Assembly: GCF_052324685.1 (NCBI RefSeq)
Contig: NC_135212.1
Span: 46,003,712 to 46,067,711 of the forward strand
Length of the DNA stretch: 64,000 bases
From: Brachyhypopomus gauderio
Lineage: Eukaryota; Chordata; Actinopteri; Gymnotiformes; Hypopomidae
Reading direction: 5' to 3'
Under the pieces are notes generated by a model that saw nothing but the letters and a program-made list of their open reading frames with translations, did not search any database and was not told where the DNA came from. A program made the translations under genes and the position numbers. Below, one piece after another: positions 53,415-64,000 of the stretch; position 1 is the stretch's first letter, and the number at the start of each line of letters is the position of its first letter.

Positions 53415-55270
53415 ATATTTAATGACAATGCAATTGCATGGTACAAAATATGAATAACACAATTTTTTACACCAGAATAATGCAAACCTGAAACACAGAA
53501 TGTCCCATTACATCGAGTCAAGTTTGGTTGTTAGTCGGAGGCACACATGAAAGGATTATTAGTGTTATTACTGCCTGTATTCTTTTCTGGCCTCTTTTTT
53601 CTAATCTATGAAGGAGTTTTTTTTCCCATAAGGCAGTTTTGAATGTAATCCAAACAGGAATTATTACTTCCAGTTTTCTCGGAAGAAACATGGGTTTGTT
53701 ATTCATTCCAGCTCTGAGGATCAAACATTCTGTACACATGTCAGTAAGTTTTTATTTTTTCCTTTTGAAACTAGTGTCATTTCCAACTGCGTCTTCTCTC
53801 TTCTTTCCTCATTTGCTCCTCCATCGGATTGTCATGGTAACGCCGCAGTTGTAACAGTGAGTTCCGTTTTGTTTAATCCTCCTTAATACTGAAACATTTT
53901 TCATGCGTGAAAAGTTATGGCACCACCAACACGTTAGTAACAGGGCATACATTCTTCCAGCAGTTATTAAAATCAGTTACAAAATGTCAAGTTGTGATGC
54001 AGTGTGTCCTGTTTTTCGCCCCTTCAGAATGAGTACATGAAAGATGACTTTTTCATTAAGATTGAGACTTGGCACAAGCCTGACATGGGAACAAGTGATA
54101 ACGTAAGTCAGAGAGAGTGCTGACATAAGTAGTTGTGTCTCCGATGTTTCTTCGTCTTCGTCTTATTTGGGTTGCTTCTGTTGCTTCACCCTGCAGCCCC
54201 ACGGTCTCCCGCCCGAGGAGTGGGAGGAGACTGAGGTGGTGGCCATAGACATTGCAGACCGCTCGCAGGTGGATGACGTGGTGAGTCTAATGTGGCATTA
54301 CGTCTCTACCCACAGCACAAACTGACCAAAAAAAAGGGTCAGCTTCTTAAGATATGTTTTATTATTATGTAATGATCTACGTCAGAAAGTGAGTTCATGA
54401 AGTATATAGTGAAACTTTAATTTTAGGTCCCAAAGTGTTACAATAGAGGAGAAGTGAGAGTGTAAGAACTGTGGACGGACATGTAGCTTCAATCTTTACC
54501 AAACATTTAATTACCGAATGATTGAATTACTCAATTTGCTAACTGATCCTACACCGTGTGATTCAGTCAGTAGTTAAACCGAATGTAACATTTAGATCTC
54601 GATTGTAGATATGCCAAACCAAACCTACAAAGAAAATATTTTTAAAAATCCAAGGACCGTTAAGGTAATGGTTCAGAACTCGTCTTTCAGGACAGTAGAA
54701 ACGTAAGAACCGTTAAGGTAATGGTTCAGAACTCGTCTTTCAGGACTATAAACCCGATGAGGATCCTGCCCTCTTTCACTCTGAGAAAACCGGGAGGGGA
54801 CCACTGGGACCAGGATGGAAGGTACATCTCCAGTCCCCATTCACCACACGCACAAACATTAATGCTGACAGCATTGCCACGCCAATCAAACCTCATGCAC
54901 CGCCATCTGTTTTTTAAATTGTGATTTTCTCACACACCGTTCCTCCCTCCCTCCCTCTACCTGTGTAGAAGGAGCTTCACAACAGTAACTGTCCCTATAT
55001 GACTGCATACAAGCTAGTGACCGTGCACTTCCGCTGGTGGGGTCTGCAGGGCCGCGTGGAGAACTTCATTCACAAGGTGAGAGCCACAACAGGACATCTT
55101 TCATCTCCCATTTCCTCACGTGCTCTCTGCAGTGCTCCCTCGGCACTCTGGGTAGTGCTGCTCTCTGGCTCTTACTCTGGCTCTTATGTTTACTCTGTCT
55201 GTTTTGCTCTTTTAATTTTGATTGTGACATCCAGCTTAAGAAAAACCGCAGCATGCCACATATGTAATTT

Positions 55271-55336
<66 letters not shown>

Positions 55337-55731
55337 CGATCAGCAAGAGAAGAGGCTCTTCACTAATTTCCATCGGCAGCTGTTCTGTTGGCTGGACCGC
55401 TGGGTGGACCTAACCATGGATGACATCCGCAAGATGGAGGAGGAGACGCAGCGGGAACTAGACCAGGTCTGTGTTACCACGGCGACACAAAACCCCACCC
55501 CCTGGGGTTCAAGCACATGCGACATGTCTTTAGTACACTTTCATTTAACTTTATGTTCACAGGTGGACTTTCAGTATTGCAGTCATGAGGGATAAATAAA
55601 GAAATAGCATTTCCTAAATTTGCATTAAAATGTAGACTGCAAGCAAATGTATATGTATGTGAGAAATGGTGTCTTCTTTTCAGATGCGTAATGAGGGATC
55701 GGTGAGAGGGATGAAGGCGGGGGATGACTAG
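52148..55731 (+). CDS. pitpnb: Class I phosphatidylinositol transfer protein, beta-like, 11 exons
   Basis: Exons 52148-52167, 52645-52675, 52804-52949, 53228-53319, 53849-53856, 54028-54102, 54197-54280, 54744-54821, 54969-55076, 55344-55466, 55684-55731; 270 residues in frame (human 271). The family moves phosphatidylinositol and phosphatidylcholine between membranes in the cytosol and at the Golgi. It starts [19 protein letters not shown] and shows [65 protein letters not shown] and [42 protein letters not shown] and the tail MRNEGSVRG favour PITPNB over PITPNA, but a fish-specific paralogue is possible. One exon is only 8 bases long. The acceptor of exon 8 has an upstream duplicate. The exon 10 acceptor follows a CT tract. 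Confidence 0.95.
53378..53412. repeat. GT microsatellite in pitpnb intron 4
   Basis: About 17 GT units, roughly 60 bases past the exon 4 donor. Confidence 0.95.
53849..53856 (+). CDS. pitpnb: 8-nt microexon of pitpnb
   Basis: TTGTAACA lies between acceptor acgccgcag and donor gtgagt. Exon 4 ends in ACG A, and exon 6 starts AAT GAG. Only this octamer restores the conserved TIVTNEYM, so the exon is needed for frame and for the lipid-binding fold. Confidence 0.9.
54656..54746 (+). repeat. direct duplication of the pitpnb exon 8 acceptor
   Basis: A 38-base block, ACCGTTAAGG through CTTTCAGGAC, occurs at 54656-54693 and again at 54709-54746, identical as read. The second copy is the true acceptor of exon 8. 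The first is followed by GACAGTAGAAAC and then gtaaga, a possible 12-base exon. Confidence 0.9.
55271..55333 (+). repeat. CT tract before pitpnb exon 10
   Basis: About 30 CT units, ending 10 bases before the acceptor gatcag of the exon at 55344. Confidence 0.95.
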
Positions 55732-56610
55732 ATCAGGAAGGAGGGATGGAAAGATATACCGGCGCTACCTTTTTGTTTTACCTCCTGCAGTCCTCACACG
55801 GCCAACCGCAGTGTGCCACCTCACCAAGCCCTTCCAAACAGGAAACCGTCATTTCTTACCCAGGAAGTGTCCATTTTCATGTGCGAAAGAGTGTGCACAT
55901 GTGTGTGTATGTGTGTGTGTGCACGCGTGAGTATAGAGAATGTGTGCGTGTGTTGGTGGTAAAGCAGTTTGGTTCTGAACCTCATCATTTGCTGCCAAAA
56001 TTTTGGAGATTTTACTTAAAACGTGTTAAGTAATGTCAGCATTTCTTTTTATAATTAAGTATTATAACTGTTTTATGGTTTTTGGTTCATTTTGCAACCA
56101 TCAGCTTTTTACTGATTGTGTCAGCGGGGTCCTTAGGACAGCTACGTTTTACAGAACGGTTCGGGGACGCATTTCACTTAACACGTGTTTCAACCATGAA
56201 TAAATAACTACGTAATTTACTTCTTACTACACCTAAAATTGATTGTTTATGAAATTCTCAGTTAAATCCTAATGTACGCTTCAAGAGAAGGACGTGTATA
56301 ATAAAGAATACATAAGTCATGGAAAAAAAATTAAGTATAAAGAATGCCTGTTTTCCTCACATGAAACTCAAAGCACGGTGGATGGAGCTGCTTTTTGGCT
56401 CTGCACTGAAGGCTTCATACAATGTGAGAACCCGCTTGTGTGGATGAGACTGTTTTTAACTCAACTGCAAGACCCATGAAGCCTCTCCTACTTTTGACTG
56501 ACACACGGCAGGCCACGCCTCCCCACTGGGGTTTGGCAGCCCAGAACTTTTGGAGCCGAGTTCGATTTACAATAATGTAACAACAAAATAAAAATAAAAA
56601 AAAACATCTG
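55732..56610 (+). other. pitpnb: pitpnb 3' UTR with poly(A) signals
   Basis: Continuous sequence after the stop with AATAAA words clustered at about 56586-56597, followed by an A-run and a TGTGTC-rich downstream element, a typical cleavage site. A GT-rich patch lies near 55900-55950. Confidence 0.6.
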
Positions 56611-56663
56611 ATTATCATGAGCTGTCTGTGTCCTTGATTCCTGTATAATCTCAGTGTGTGTAT

Positions 56664-56695
<32 letters not shown>

Positions 56696-59454
56696 CCATA
56701 GATGGATACATAGATATGTATGGTTATGTGATGAGTCAAGTTATATTTGCTCTCACTCTGAAATGAAACTGATTTGATTGATGGACATTCAGATTTCTCT
56801 TTTTTTTGTGTGTTACATAACAAATGGCTAGATTAATTTGGAGTTTTTGTACTAAGCATGTAATCAATCCTCATGAAATTTAAAATGTTTCATAGCTCCT
56901 TTATAATATTTTAGGAATTTGAAGGATGGCACCTTTCATAACCTTTAAATAATTTTCTCATGTTCAAGTAATATTGTACTAGTATTCACTCCTAAGTACA
57001 TCACTTTTCATCCAGATACGCTGTGCCAAAAACCTGTAGGAACCAGTAAAGATGTTGGAGTCTCCACTGACTGAATCTTCGTTTTCTCTGTCACAGAAAT
57101 GTGTTTGAATAAGGATGATTTGATGGCTGTAATTATTGACTTGGTAGTAGCAAATGTTTGCTCCATAAAACAGATTCTTAATTATTAGGTTTACTAATGA
57201 GAATAATGGGACACCGGTGGCAGGGTGAGACGTTTGTGGTTTTGGACTAGATTATCTCACGTGCTTCTGGCTCACTGGCACACGTGCACCTACCAACACA
57301 TTCACACTGTGCACACGAGGAATTGGGGAATTGCATAAAACTATTTTGGTGAATTTGCACTGTTATACTTCCTGAACAAATGAGTTACCGATTTAGTTCA
57401 CTTTAGGCAACATGCCCAGAAAACTACAGATTACAGGTAGACGGTTTTAATCTAGGCCAATTTTCCTGTTTGCCTCTCCTAGCAGAACAACAGGCCACAC
57501 TAGTTTGTGTTACTAACCTTTAACATTAATAAAAACATTTACATACTCTTATGAGGAGTTATCAGCTTGGAGTTATAAGCCTTATCATGTCATTTGTACA
57601 TGTTTAGCACACTTCACCACAGAGAAGGATTTTGGCCATGTGAGCATTCACACTGCAGGTAATAATATATGCTGCTAAAGTTTAATCAATCAGTTCTTGT
57701 TCACATGGCAATGACGTACCTTAAAGACATGTAGCGGCGTTCTTGGTCAAGATTGAACATATTAAGCATGTTTAATTTGACATCTCTTATAGGTGTGTAT
57801 GGACTATGCATGAGGTTAAGTGAACATGAAACAGATTCCTCTTGAAACACACCAGTTCCTCTTGAAATGTGCCACTGTCACTAGCAAGGAAAGATCAGGT
57901 CATGACTTCATATCACTCGTGCGATATAGCCTCTGAAAAGTGACCTTAGACGATACCAATGTCTTAAATGTGCCTGTCACTCTTCTGAAAGAAAGGATGA
58001 AAGAGGATGAAAGAAGAAAGTCTGCTGCTGAGAGATTTTCCTGGTAGCCTACATCTGAAGTTCATCTTGCTAAGTCTGTGTCAAACAGTGGTGAGGATTT
58101 CAAGGAGGGTATTACAGTTGTCCAAGGATCAACCAGGTGGTCTTCCTGAGTTGGATTGTTGTGATTTGTGTGGTACAGGATAAGCTGTATTTCATGTTGC
58201 AAAAATTGTGTGGGCAGTACAGGGAACGTCTCCACACAACGAAATTGTGTTTTGAGCACAGAAATGTGGTAGATGACTACCATTCAGTTGGATTTATATG
58301 AATGGTCAAATTTAAAAGATACATTTAAATTGTGAATTAAAATAAAAATAAATTTCAGTTCAAATTTCGTGGCTTATTGAAATGACTGTTTGGCCGTGTT
58401 TCTGAATAGTGACTTGTAGACTTAATGTTAGTGAAGCGTTTACAGGCACGCTGCTAACCACAGCTTGCTCAGTTTGGCCACACACCTCTTCCATATGTAG
58501 TTATGGGATGATACGGTGTGTCATGATGCTGCTCTCTTTCCCTGTGTCTTCCCACACTGTCTGAAAGAACGCTGGATTTACTGGGATTATGGGCTTATCC
58601 TAATTCGTAAAAAATGATGCAGGGGTGCACAGCTGTTATCGGGAGATATAGGTTTAGCCATGGCAACCATGGAAGCAATTTATGAAAATATGGGACATCA
58701 CCGTGATTGACTCGCCTGCTCCTTCCACTAGTAGAAGTAGAAAGTGTTAGGGGGTGAATGCTTTTATCATGCTGAGACTGACCCTCTTAACTTTAACAGA
58801 CATGAACACTGTTTTATTCAAACGTACATTGTTTTATTTCAACTCCCAATTCTCTTTGGAATACAAACCTCTTTGTATTCCCTGAGTCTGTTCTAAGAAG
58901 CCATCACTACTAGTCATCTTTGTTGATAAATCTGTTGTAACATACTGTATATGTAATGGAGAATGGTGTCACTCTGCCATTCATAAACCTGTAGTACAAA
59001 GAAAACCAGAAAGCTGCAGACGTCTTCACTGGAAAACATGCAGCGAGACTGATTGCACAGTGTGGGCACTGCAACACTGCCCGGCACTTCACTGGAGGGT
59101 TGCAGTAAAGCGCATTCTGTTGTATTAAGAGATAAGCCATCTGCTTCTGCACACAACACATGGAGAATAGGCTAATGCAATAAACTAATCATGTAATAGA
59201 CACCGACGGTACATTGAAAAGTGGGCCGGACTTTAAACTTACGCATAAGTGAAGCGTCCCAGGGTAGTTGGCATTGACTGTTAAATTGGTGTTAACTTAT
59301 GAAAGCATGCTCCTGTGAAGAATGTTCTGGTCCAAACAACACATGAGAAATCTAAAATATAGAATCTGGGGGCTGGCTAGATTGTACTATTCTTTCTTTG
59401 ACTCCACTTTCCTTTTCGGGTTCACCAATCCTCTTCAGAACCCTTTCTTCTTGA
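56611..59454. other. intergenic between convergent pitpnb and cabp
   Basis: No recognisable gene or mobile element. A short TA run lies at about 56674-56694. The cabp 3' UTR must extend leftward from 59455, but no firm signal was fixed. Confidence 0.4.
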
Positions 59455-60937
59455 TTAATCCCGTGACATCATTTTGACAAATTCTGAAGGGAGAGAGGAG
59501 GCCATTAATATGAGGAACTATGTCGACCATACAGTACGCAGATGTTGCGTAATCATTGCCTGATGATACCTGCAGTCTGTGAAAATGGTAATAAGAGCAC
59601 ATGGAAGAGAGTGTTTGGTCAGCCCACTCCTTTAACATGGCTGTCAATGCATGAGCAGTGTATAAAAGCCTATATGGCCTTTCTGTCTAAATAAACAAAA
59701 TGCTGTGGTACACAATATTTCATCGGAACATATAGACAACAATTATGCTACAAAGATATTTCCAACCACAGTGCTGAAACCTTTTTGTATTTTTCAGTGC
59801 CTATAGGCTTGACAAACGTGCCCATAAAACCTTTTGTGAACCTTTTCTACCTTCAGTCCTGCCACTGAGTTCTTCTCAGTGAACGCATGAGCGTGAGAAC
59901 AGGGAACGTTCTTCAGGAGAATGTGAAGTACAGTGGAAGATTCATTGAATGCAACAGCTGGTCTGCATTCTTGTCCCTAGAACGTTTCTGAGCAAAGTTG
60001 CTGCTTTGAGCATCCTCACTGAAAAAGGTCATGTGCCTCTACTAAACCCGTTTGATATTCAGTGTAAACACAATTAATGGTTAAATTCAGAGCATATTTG
60101 TATTAGCCCTGAATGTTTGATTCAACACCAAAGAGCAGGTCATTAATGCTGTTCACAGGGGACAAACGGTACACTGATTCTTTTCTGTCAGTATATGTAT
60201 TACTAAACATTCATGGTTAAATATGAAAGAAGTAAGATGAAACTATGTCCGCTCCATATGTCCCAGCCCTATCAAATCCATCAAACTAATCCAGACTGCA
60301 GGCGCAAAACAGCAGAGTGGACAGAGCTCTAGGGAGAAGCTTCAAAACTTGAACGGGTCAAAGGGCAAACTCTAAGTGCAAACCTGCCAGTGTCTGGGGA
60401 CACACGGCTATGGGGCAATGGCTAAACAGACCAGGTTACTGCTGTGCTCAACACACAGAGATTTTCCATCACCATTCTGTGTCTCACATTGCATCACTTT
60501 CTGAATGTGTGCACATTTGTGTATATGTGTATGATCTAATATTGGGATGTGTATAATGGGTTTTGTAATACTATACAGATATATACGATTTCTGTACATT
60601 TATGGGTCTGCATACCTATTATTAAATTATTATCGCATACAGAGAGTTACATGTATATAAGAGTCATAAACATATGCATTATCTCCATGCCCCAAATATT
60701 CACATAAACAAATACATGTGGCAGAGAAAGAGAGAGTGGGAGAGACAGAGAGAGAGACAGAGAGAGAAGGTAAGACTCTCACCCTCAAAGTCCACAGTTC
60801 CATCCCCGTTGTGGTCGGCCTCCCTCACCACAGCCTCAATCTCTTTCCTGTTTGTTTTCTCCCCAAGCAGCTTCTGCATGGCATTCTTCAGCTCCTCAAT
60901 GGTAATGAAACCATCACCATCTATGTCAAACTACACA

Positions 60938-61008
<71 letters not shown>

Positions 61009-63941
61009 CAAACCAAAACAGTCAGATCTGTCAGATGAAGAGAGGGTGTAGGACTGCGTTAGGTGTTGCTCACATTTGGATCTCACCTCTTTGAAGGCCT
61101 TCTTCAGCTCCTTCAGGCCAATCATTCCAGCTGTCTCAGCTAGGAGTTTAGGAGCCATCAGACCCACAAAGTCCTCAAAGTCTACTTGACCTCCAACTGA
61201 ACAACAGAGAAAGTGGGGGATGGGGGGTGTCTAACAAATCTGTAATACTGACCTTTAGTCACATCAACCTGGATATGAAACATGCCATAACATGCAAGAA
61301 AAGTAAGCCAAGAGAATTACGAATCGAGAATTACGAGTCAAGAGTTCCAAATTCCGACTAGAAAGTTCTGAATTTCGAATCGAGGGTCCCAACTCTGAAT
61401 TCCAAGAGTTCCAAATTCCAAATTGAGAGTTCTGAATTCCGAATTGAGAGTTTCGAATTCTTACGGTTCATGTTGATGTTCTGACTAAGCTCAATCAGCT
61501 CCATCTCTGTAGGCATGTAACCCATGGTCCTCATCAGGTTTCCCAGGTCCTTGCAGCCAATGAGCCCATCCTTATCCTTATCGAACTCTGTAAAGGCCTC
61601 TCGCAACTCTGGAACACACACACACACACACACACACATGAACACACATTTAAGAGTAGCATGCTTAACTAATGCCCCAGGCTAGAACATTTATACAACA
61701 AACAGAAATGGGGTGGGTGAATGTGAAAGGCCAGCACTACCTTCTATCTCATCAGCTACCAGTTTTCGCTCCTGTAAAATAGGTCACAGTCAGTAAAGCC
61801 TCGGCCAAGATGCAGTTGCATACAAGCAGAAATAAATGCAACTGGCAATGAGCAAAATCAGCTAAATATGTAGACCCATTTCTGACTAGTCTGTGGCTGT
61901 GACTGACTGTCTTGTGTGTCCTAACCCTCTACATTCTCAAATAGTTCAATACCACAGACACAGGAGACTAGAGGTAAAGAGAGAATGTCAGACTGCCCCT
62001 GTCTGTGGGCTCCAGAGTAACAGTATAAATGACGCTTGTAGGACCCTACCTTAACACACCCTACCTTAACACACCATACCTTAACACTCCCCTACCTTAA
62101 CACACCCTACCTTAACACACCATACCTTAACACCCTACCTTAACACACCCTACCTAAACACTCCCCTACCTTAACACACCCTACCTTAACACACCATACC
62201 TTAACACACCATACCTTAACACTCCCCTACCTTAACACACCCTACCTTAACACACCATACCTTAACACACCATACCTTAACACACCATACCTTAACACAC
62301 CCTACCTTAACACCCTACCTTAACACACCCTACCTTAACACACCCTACCTTAACACACCATACCTAAACCCACCCTACCTAAACACACCATACCTTAACA
62401 CACCCTACCTTAACACACCCTACCTTAACACACCATACCTTAACACACCCTACCTTAACACACCCTACCTTAACACACCATACCTTAACACACCATACCT
62501 TAACACACCCTACCTTAACACACCCTACCTTAACACCCTACCTTAACACACCCTACCTTAACACACCCTACCTTAACACACCCTACCTTAACACACCATA
62601 CCTTAACACACCATACCTTAACACACCATACCTTAACACCCTACCTTAACACACCCTACCTTAACACACCCTACCTTAACACACCCTACCTTAACACACC
62701 ATACCTTAACACCCTACCTTAACACACCCTACCTAAACACTCCCCTACCTTAACACACCCTACCTTAACACACCATACCTTAACACACCATACCTTAACA
62801 CCCTACCTTAACACACCCTACCTTAACACACCCTACCTAAACACACCCTACCTTAACACACCCTACCTTAACACACCATACCTTAACACCCTACCTTAAC
62901 ACACCCTACCTAAACACTCCCCTACCTTAACACACCCTACCTTAACACACCATACCTAAACCCACCCTACCTAAACACACCATACCTTAACACACCCTAC
63001 CTTAACACACCCTACCTTAACACACCATACCTTAACACACCATACCTAAATACTCCCCTACCTAAACACACCCTACCTTAACACACCATACCTAAACACT
63101 CCCCTACCTAAACACTCCCCTACCTAAACACACCCTACCTAAACACACCCTACCTAAACACATCCTACTTAAACACACCCTACCTTAACACACCATACCT
63201 AAACACTCCCCTACCTAAACACACCCTACCTAAACACGCCCCTACCTAAACACACCCTACCTAAACACACCCTACCTTAACACACCATACCTAAACACTC
63301 CCCTACCTAAACACACCCTACCTAAACACACACTACCTAAACACACCCTACTTAAACACTCCCCTACCTAAACACACCCTACCTAAACACTCCCTACCTA
63401 AACACACCCTACCTAAACACACCCTGCCTAAACACTCCCCTACCTAAACACACCCTACCTAAACACACCCTGCCTAAACACTCCCCTACCTAAACACACC
63501 CTACCTAAACACACCCTGGCTAAACACACCCTACCTAAACACTCCCCTACCTAAACACACCCTACCTAAACACACCCTACATAAACACACCCTACCTAAA
63601 CACACCCTACATAAACACACCCTATCTAAACACATCCTGTCTAAACACACCGCTATCTAAACACACTCTGCAGAAAACAATCAGACACTCAGCAAGTAAT
63701 TCAAATAATCAGACACTGAAAAGGTGACAGTAGAACATATTACATAACTGCTTGGTACAGCAGACGTAAAGACAGAGAGACAGAGACCTGTTTTAAAGGA
63801 AATACATTCACCAGTCTGATTAAAGACAGAAAGAACGTTCTTAAGGAACCTCACGATGTTTTTCCCGCGCAGGAAGATGCAGGCAGGGCCCAGACGCACG
63901 TCTGCCTCCCGCCGGCCCGGAGGTGCTGGGTGTGTGAACAT
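59455..63941 (-). CDS. cabp5: Neuronal calcium-binding protein, CaBP5-like, 6 exons (5' end uncertain)
   Basis: Exons from the 5' side: 63855-63941 (may extend to about 63978), 61741-61771, 61465-61608, 61087-61196, 60783-60930, 59455-59483; 182 residues from the ATG at 63941. CaBPs are calmodulin relatives that tune voltage-gated calcium channels in retina and brain. EF1 loop [14 protein letters not shown]2 is degenerate (SQNINMNLGGQVDF), as in the whole family; EF3 loop [14 protein letters not shown]4 loop [12 protein letters not shown]; end [16 protein letters not shown] at the N-terminus, [26 protein letters not shown] and VVREAD fit human CaBP5 better than CaBP1 or CaBP2, though a fish CaBP1 paralogue is possible. 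The ATG context is unproven: the frame stays open upstream to an AG near 63978. Intron 1 is a minisatellite, and two acceptors follow TG repeats. Confidence 0.88.
60938..61006. repeat. CA tract at the acceptor of the cabp EF3 exon
   Basis: About 34 CA units. On the minus strand they read as TG repeats ending gtctgtgtag at the exon ending at 60930. Confidence 0.95.
61312..61460. repeat. degenerate GAATTC-rich short repeat in the cabp intron
   Basis: Roughly seven imperfect units of about 20 bases built from GAATTCCGAATTGAGAGTT-like words, running right up to the donor of the EF1 exon (61465). On the minus strand it is open in the frame of that exon for 32 codons. Confidence 0.75.
62044..63665. 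repeat. 15-bp minisatellite, about 100 copies, in cabp intron 1
   Basis: About 1.6 kb of tandem CACACCCTACCTTAA units with variants CCATACC and CTCCCCTACC. The left part (to about 63040) has mostly CCTTAA, the right part mostly CCTAAA, so the array has two sequence domains. It fills most of the cabp first intron. Confidence 0.97.
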
Positions 63942-64000
63942 GTGGGTCGTGCTTGAGTCGGCCTGTTTCTCTCCCCTAGACAGAAAGCAATCTGCTACAA

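Noticed and set aside
62044-63665. CRISPR-like array or telomeric repeat
   Set aside because: Units are about 15 bases with no unique spacers, and the gene context is a vertebrate intron. The CCTAAA words recall telomere repeats, but the unit length and flanks do not fit a telomere or an interstitial telomere block.

Overview
This is vertebrate nuclear DNA, almost certainly from a ray-finned (teleost) fish. The genes are intron-rich with GT-AG introns. The encoded proteins match vertebrate families closely. The repeats are typical of fish: Tc1-like transposons and their short derivatives, hAT elements with a BED finger, a tRNA-derived SINE, LINE scraps, and very many GT, CT, GA and GATA microsatellites. 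I cannot name the species.

Layout: (1) 220-2888, plus: the 3' part of nfatc2ip, ending in two SUMO-like domains. (2) 5474-11960, plus: spns1, a lysosomal lysophospholipid exporter, complete in 12 coding exons; the promoter and a non-coding exon lie near 3.9-4.3 kb. (3) 11961-16143: spns1 3' flank and a G-rich minisatellite. (4) 16144-22450, plus: lat, the T-cell adaptor, in 12 tiny exons, with several transposons in its introns. (5) 23680-32817, minus: atxn2l in 24 exons, convergent with lat. (6) 37641-45844, minus: sh2b1, with two alternative C-termini. (7) 52148-55731, plus: a class I phosphatidylinositol transfer protein closest to PITPNB, with an 8-nt microexon. (8) 59455 to at least 63941, minus: a neuronal calcium-binding protein closest to CaBP5, with a 1.6-kb minisatellite in its first intron.

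nfatc2ip, spns1, lat, atxn2l and sh2b1 also lie together on human 16p11.2 (recalled, not searched), so this is an old linkage group in which TUFM, ATP2A1, RABEP2 and CD19 are absent between them here. The genes do not form a pathway, although nfatc2ip (cytokine gene control in T cells), lat (receptor signalling) and sh2b1 (kinase adaptor) are all signalling proteins. All exon models come from reading splice sites by eye; the summed exon lengths keep frame in every gene.

The points I rate highest are: the ancestral acidic residue before the PLC-gamma tyrosine of lat; the frame-neutral tyrosine exons of lat; the frame-shifting C-terminal exon of sh2b1; the duplicated splice acceptor in pitpnb that frames a possible 12-nt exon; two sister hAT deletion derivatives that keep only a BED finger; and the large number of splice acceptors built directly from simple repeats.
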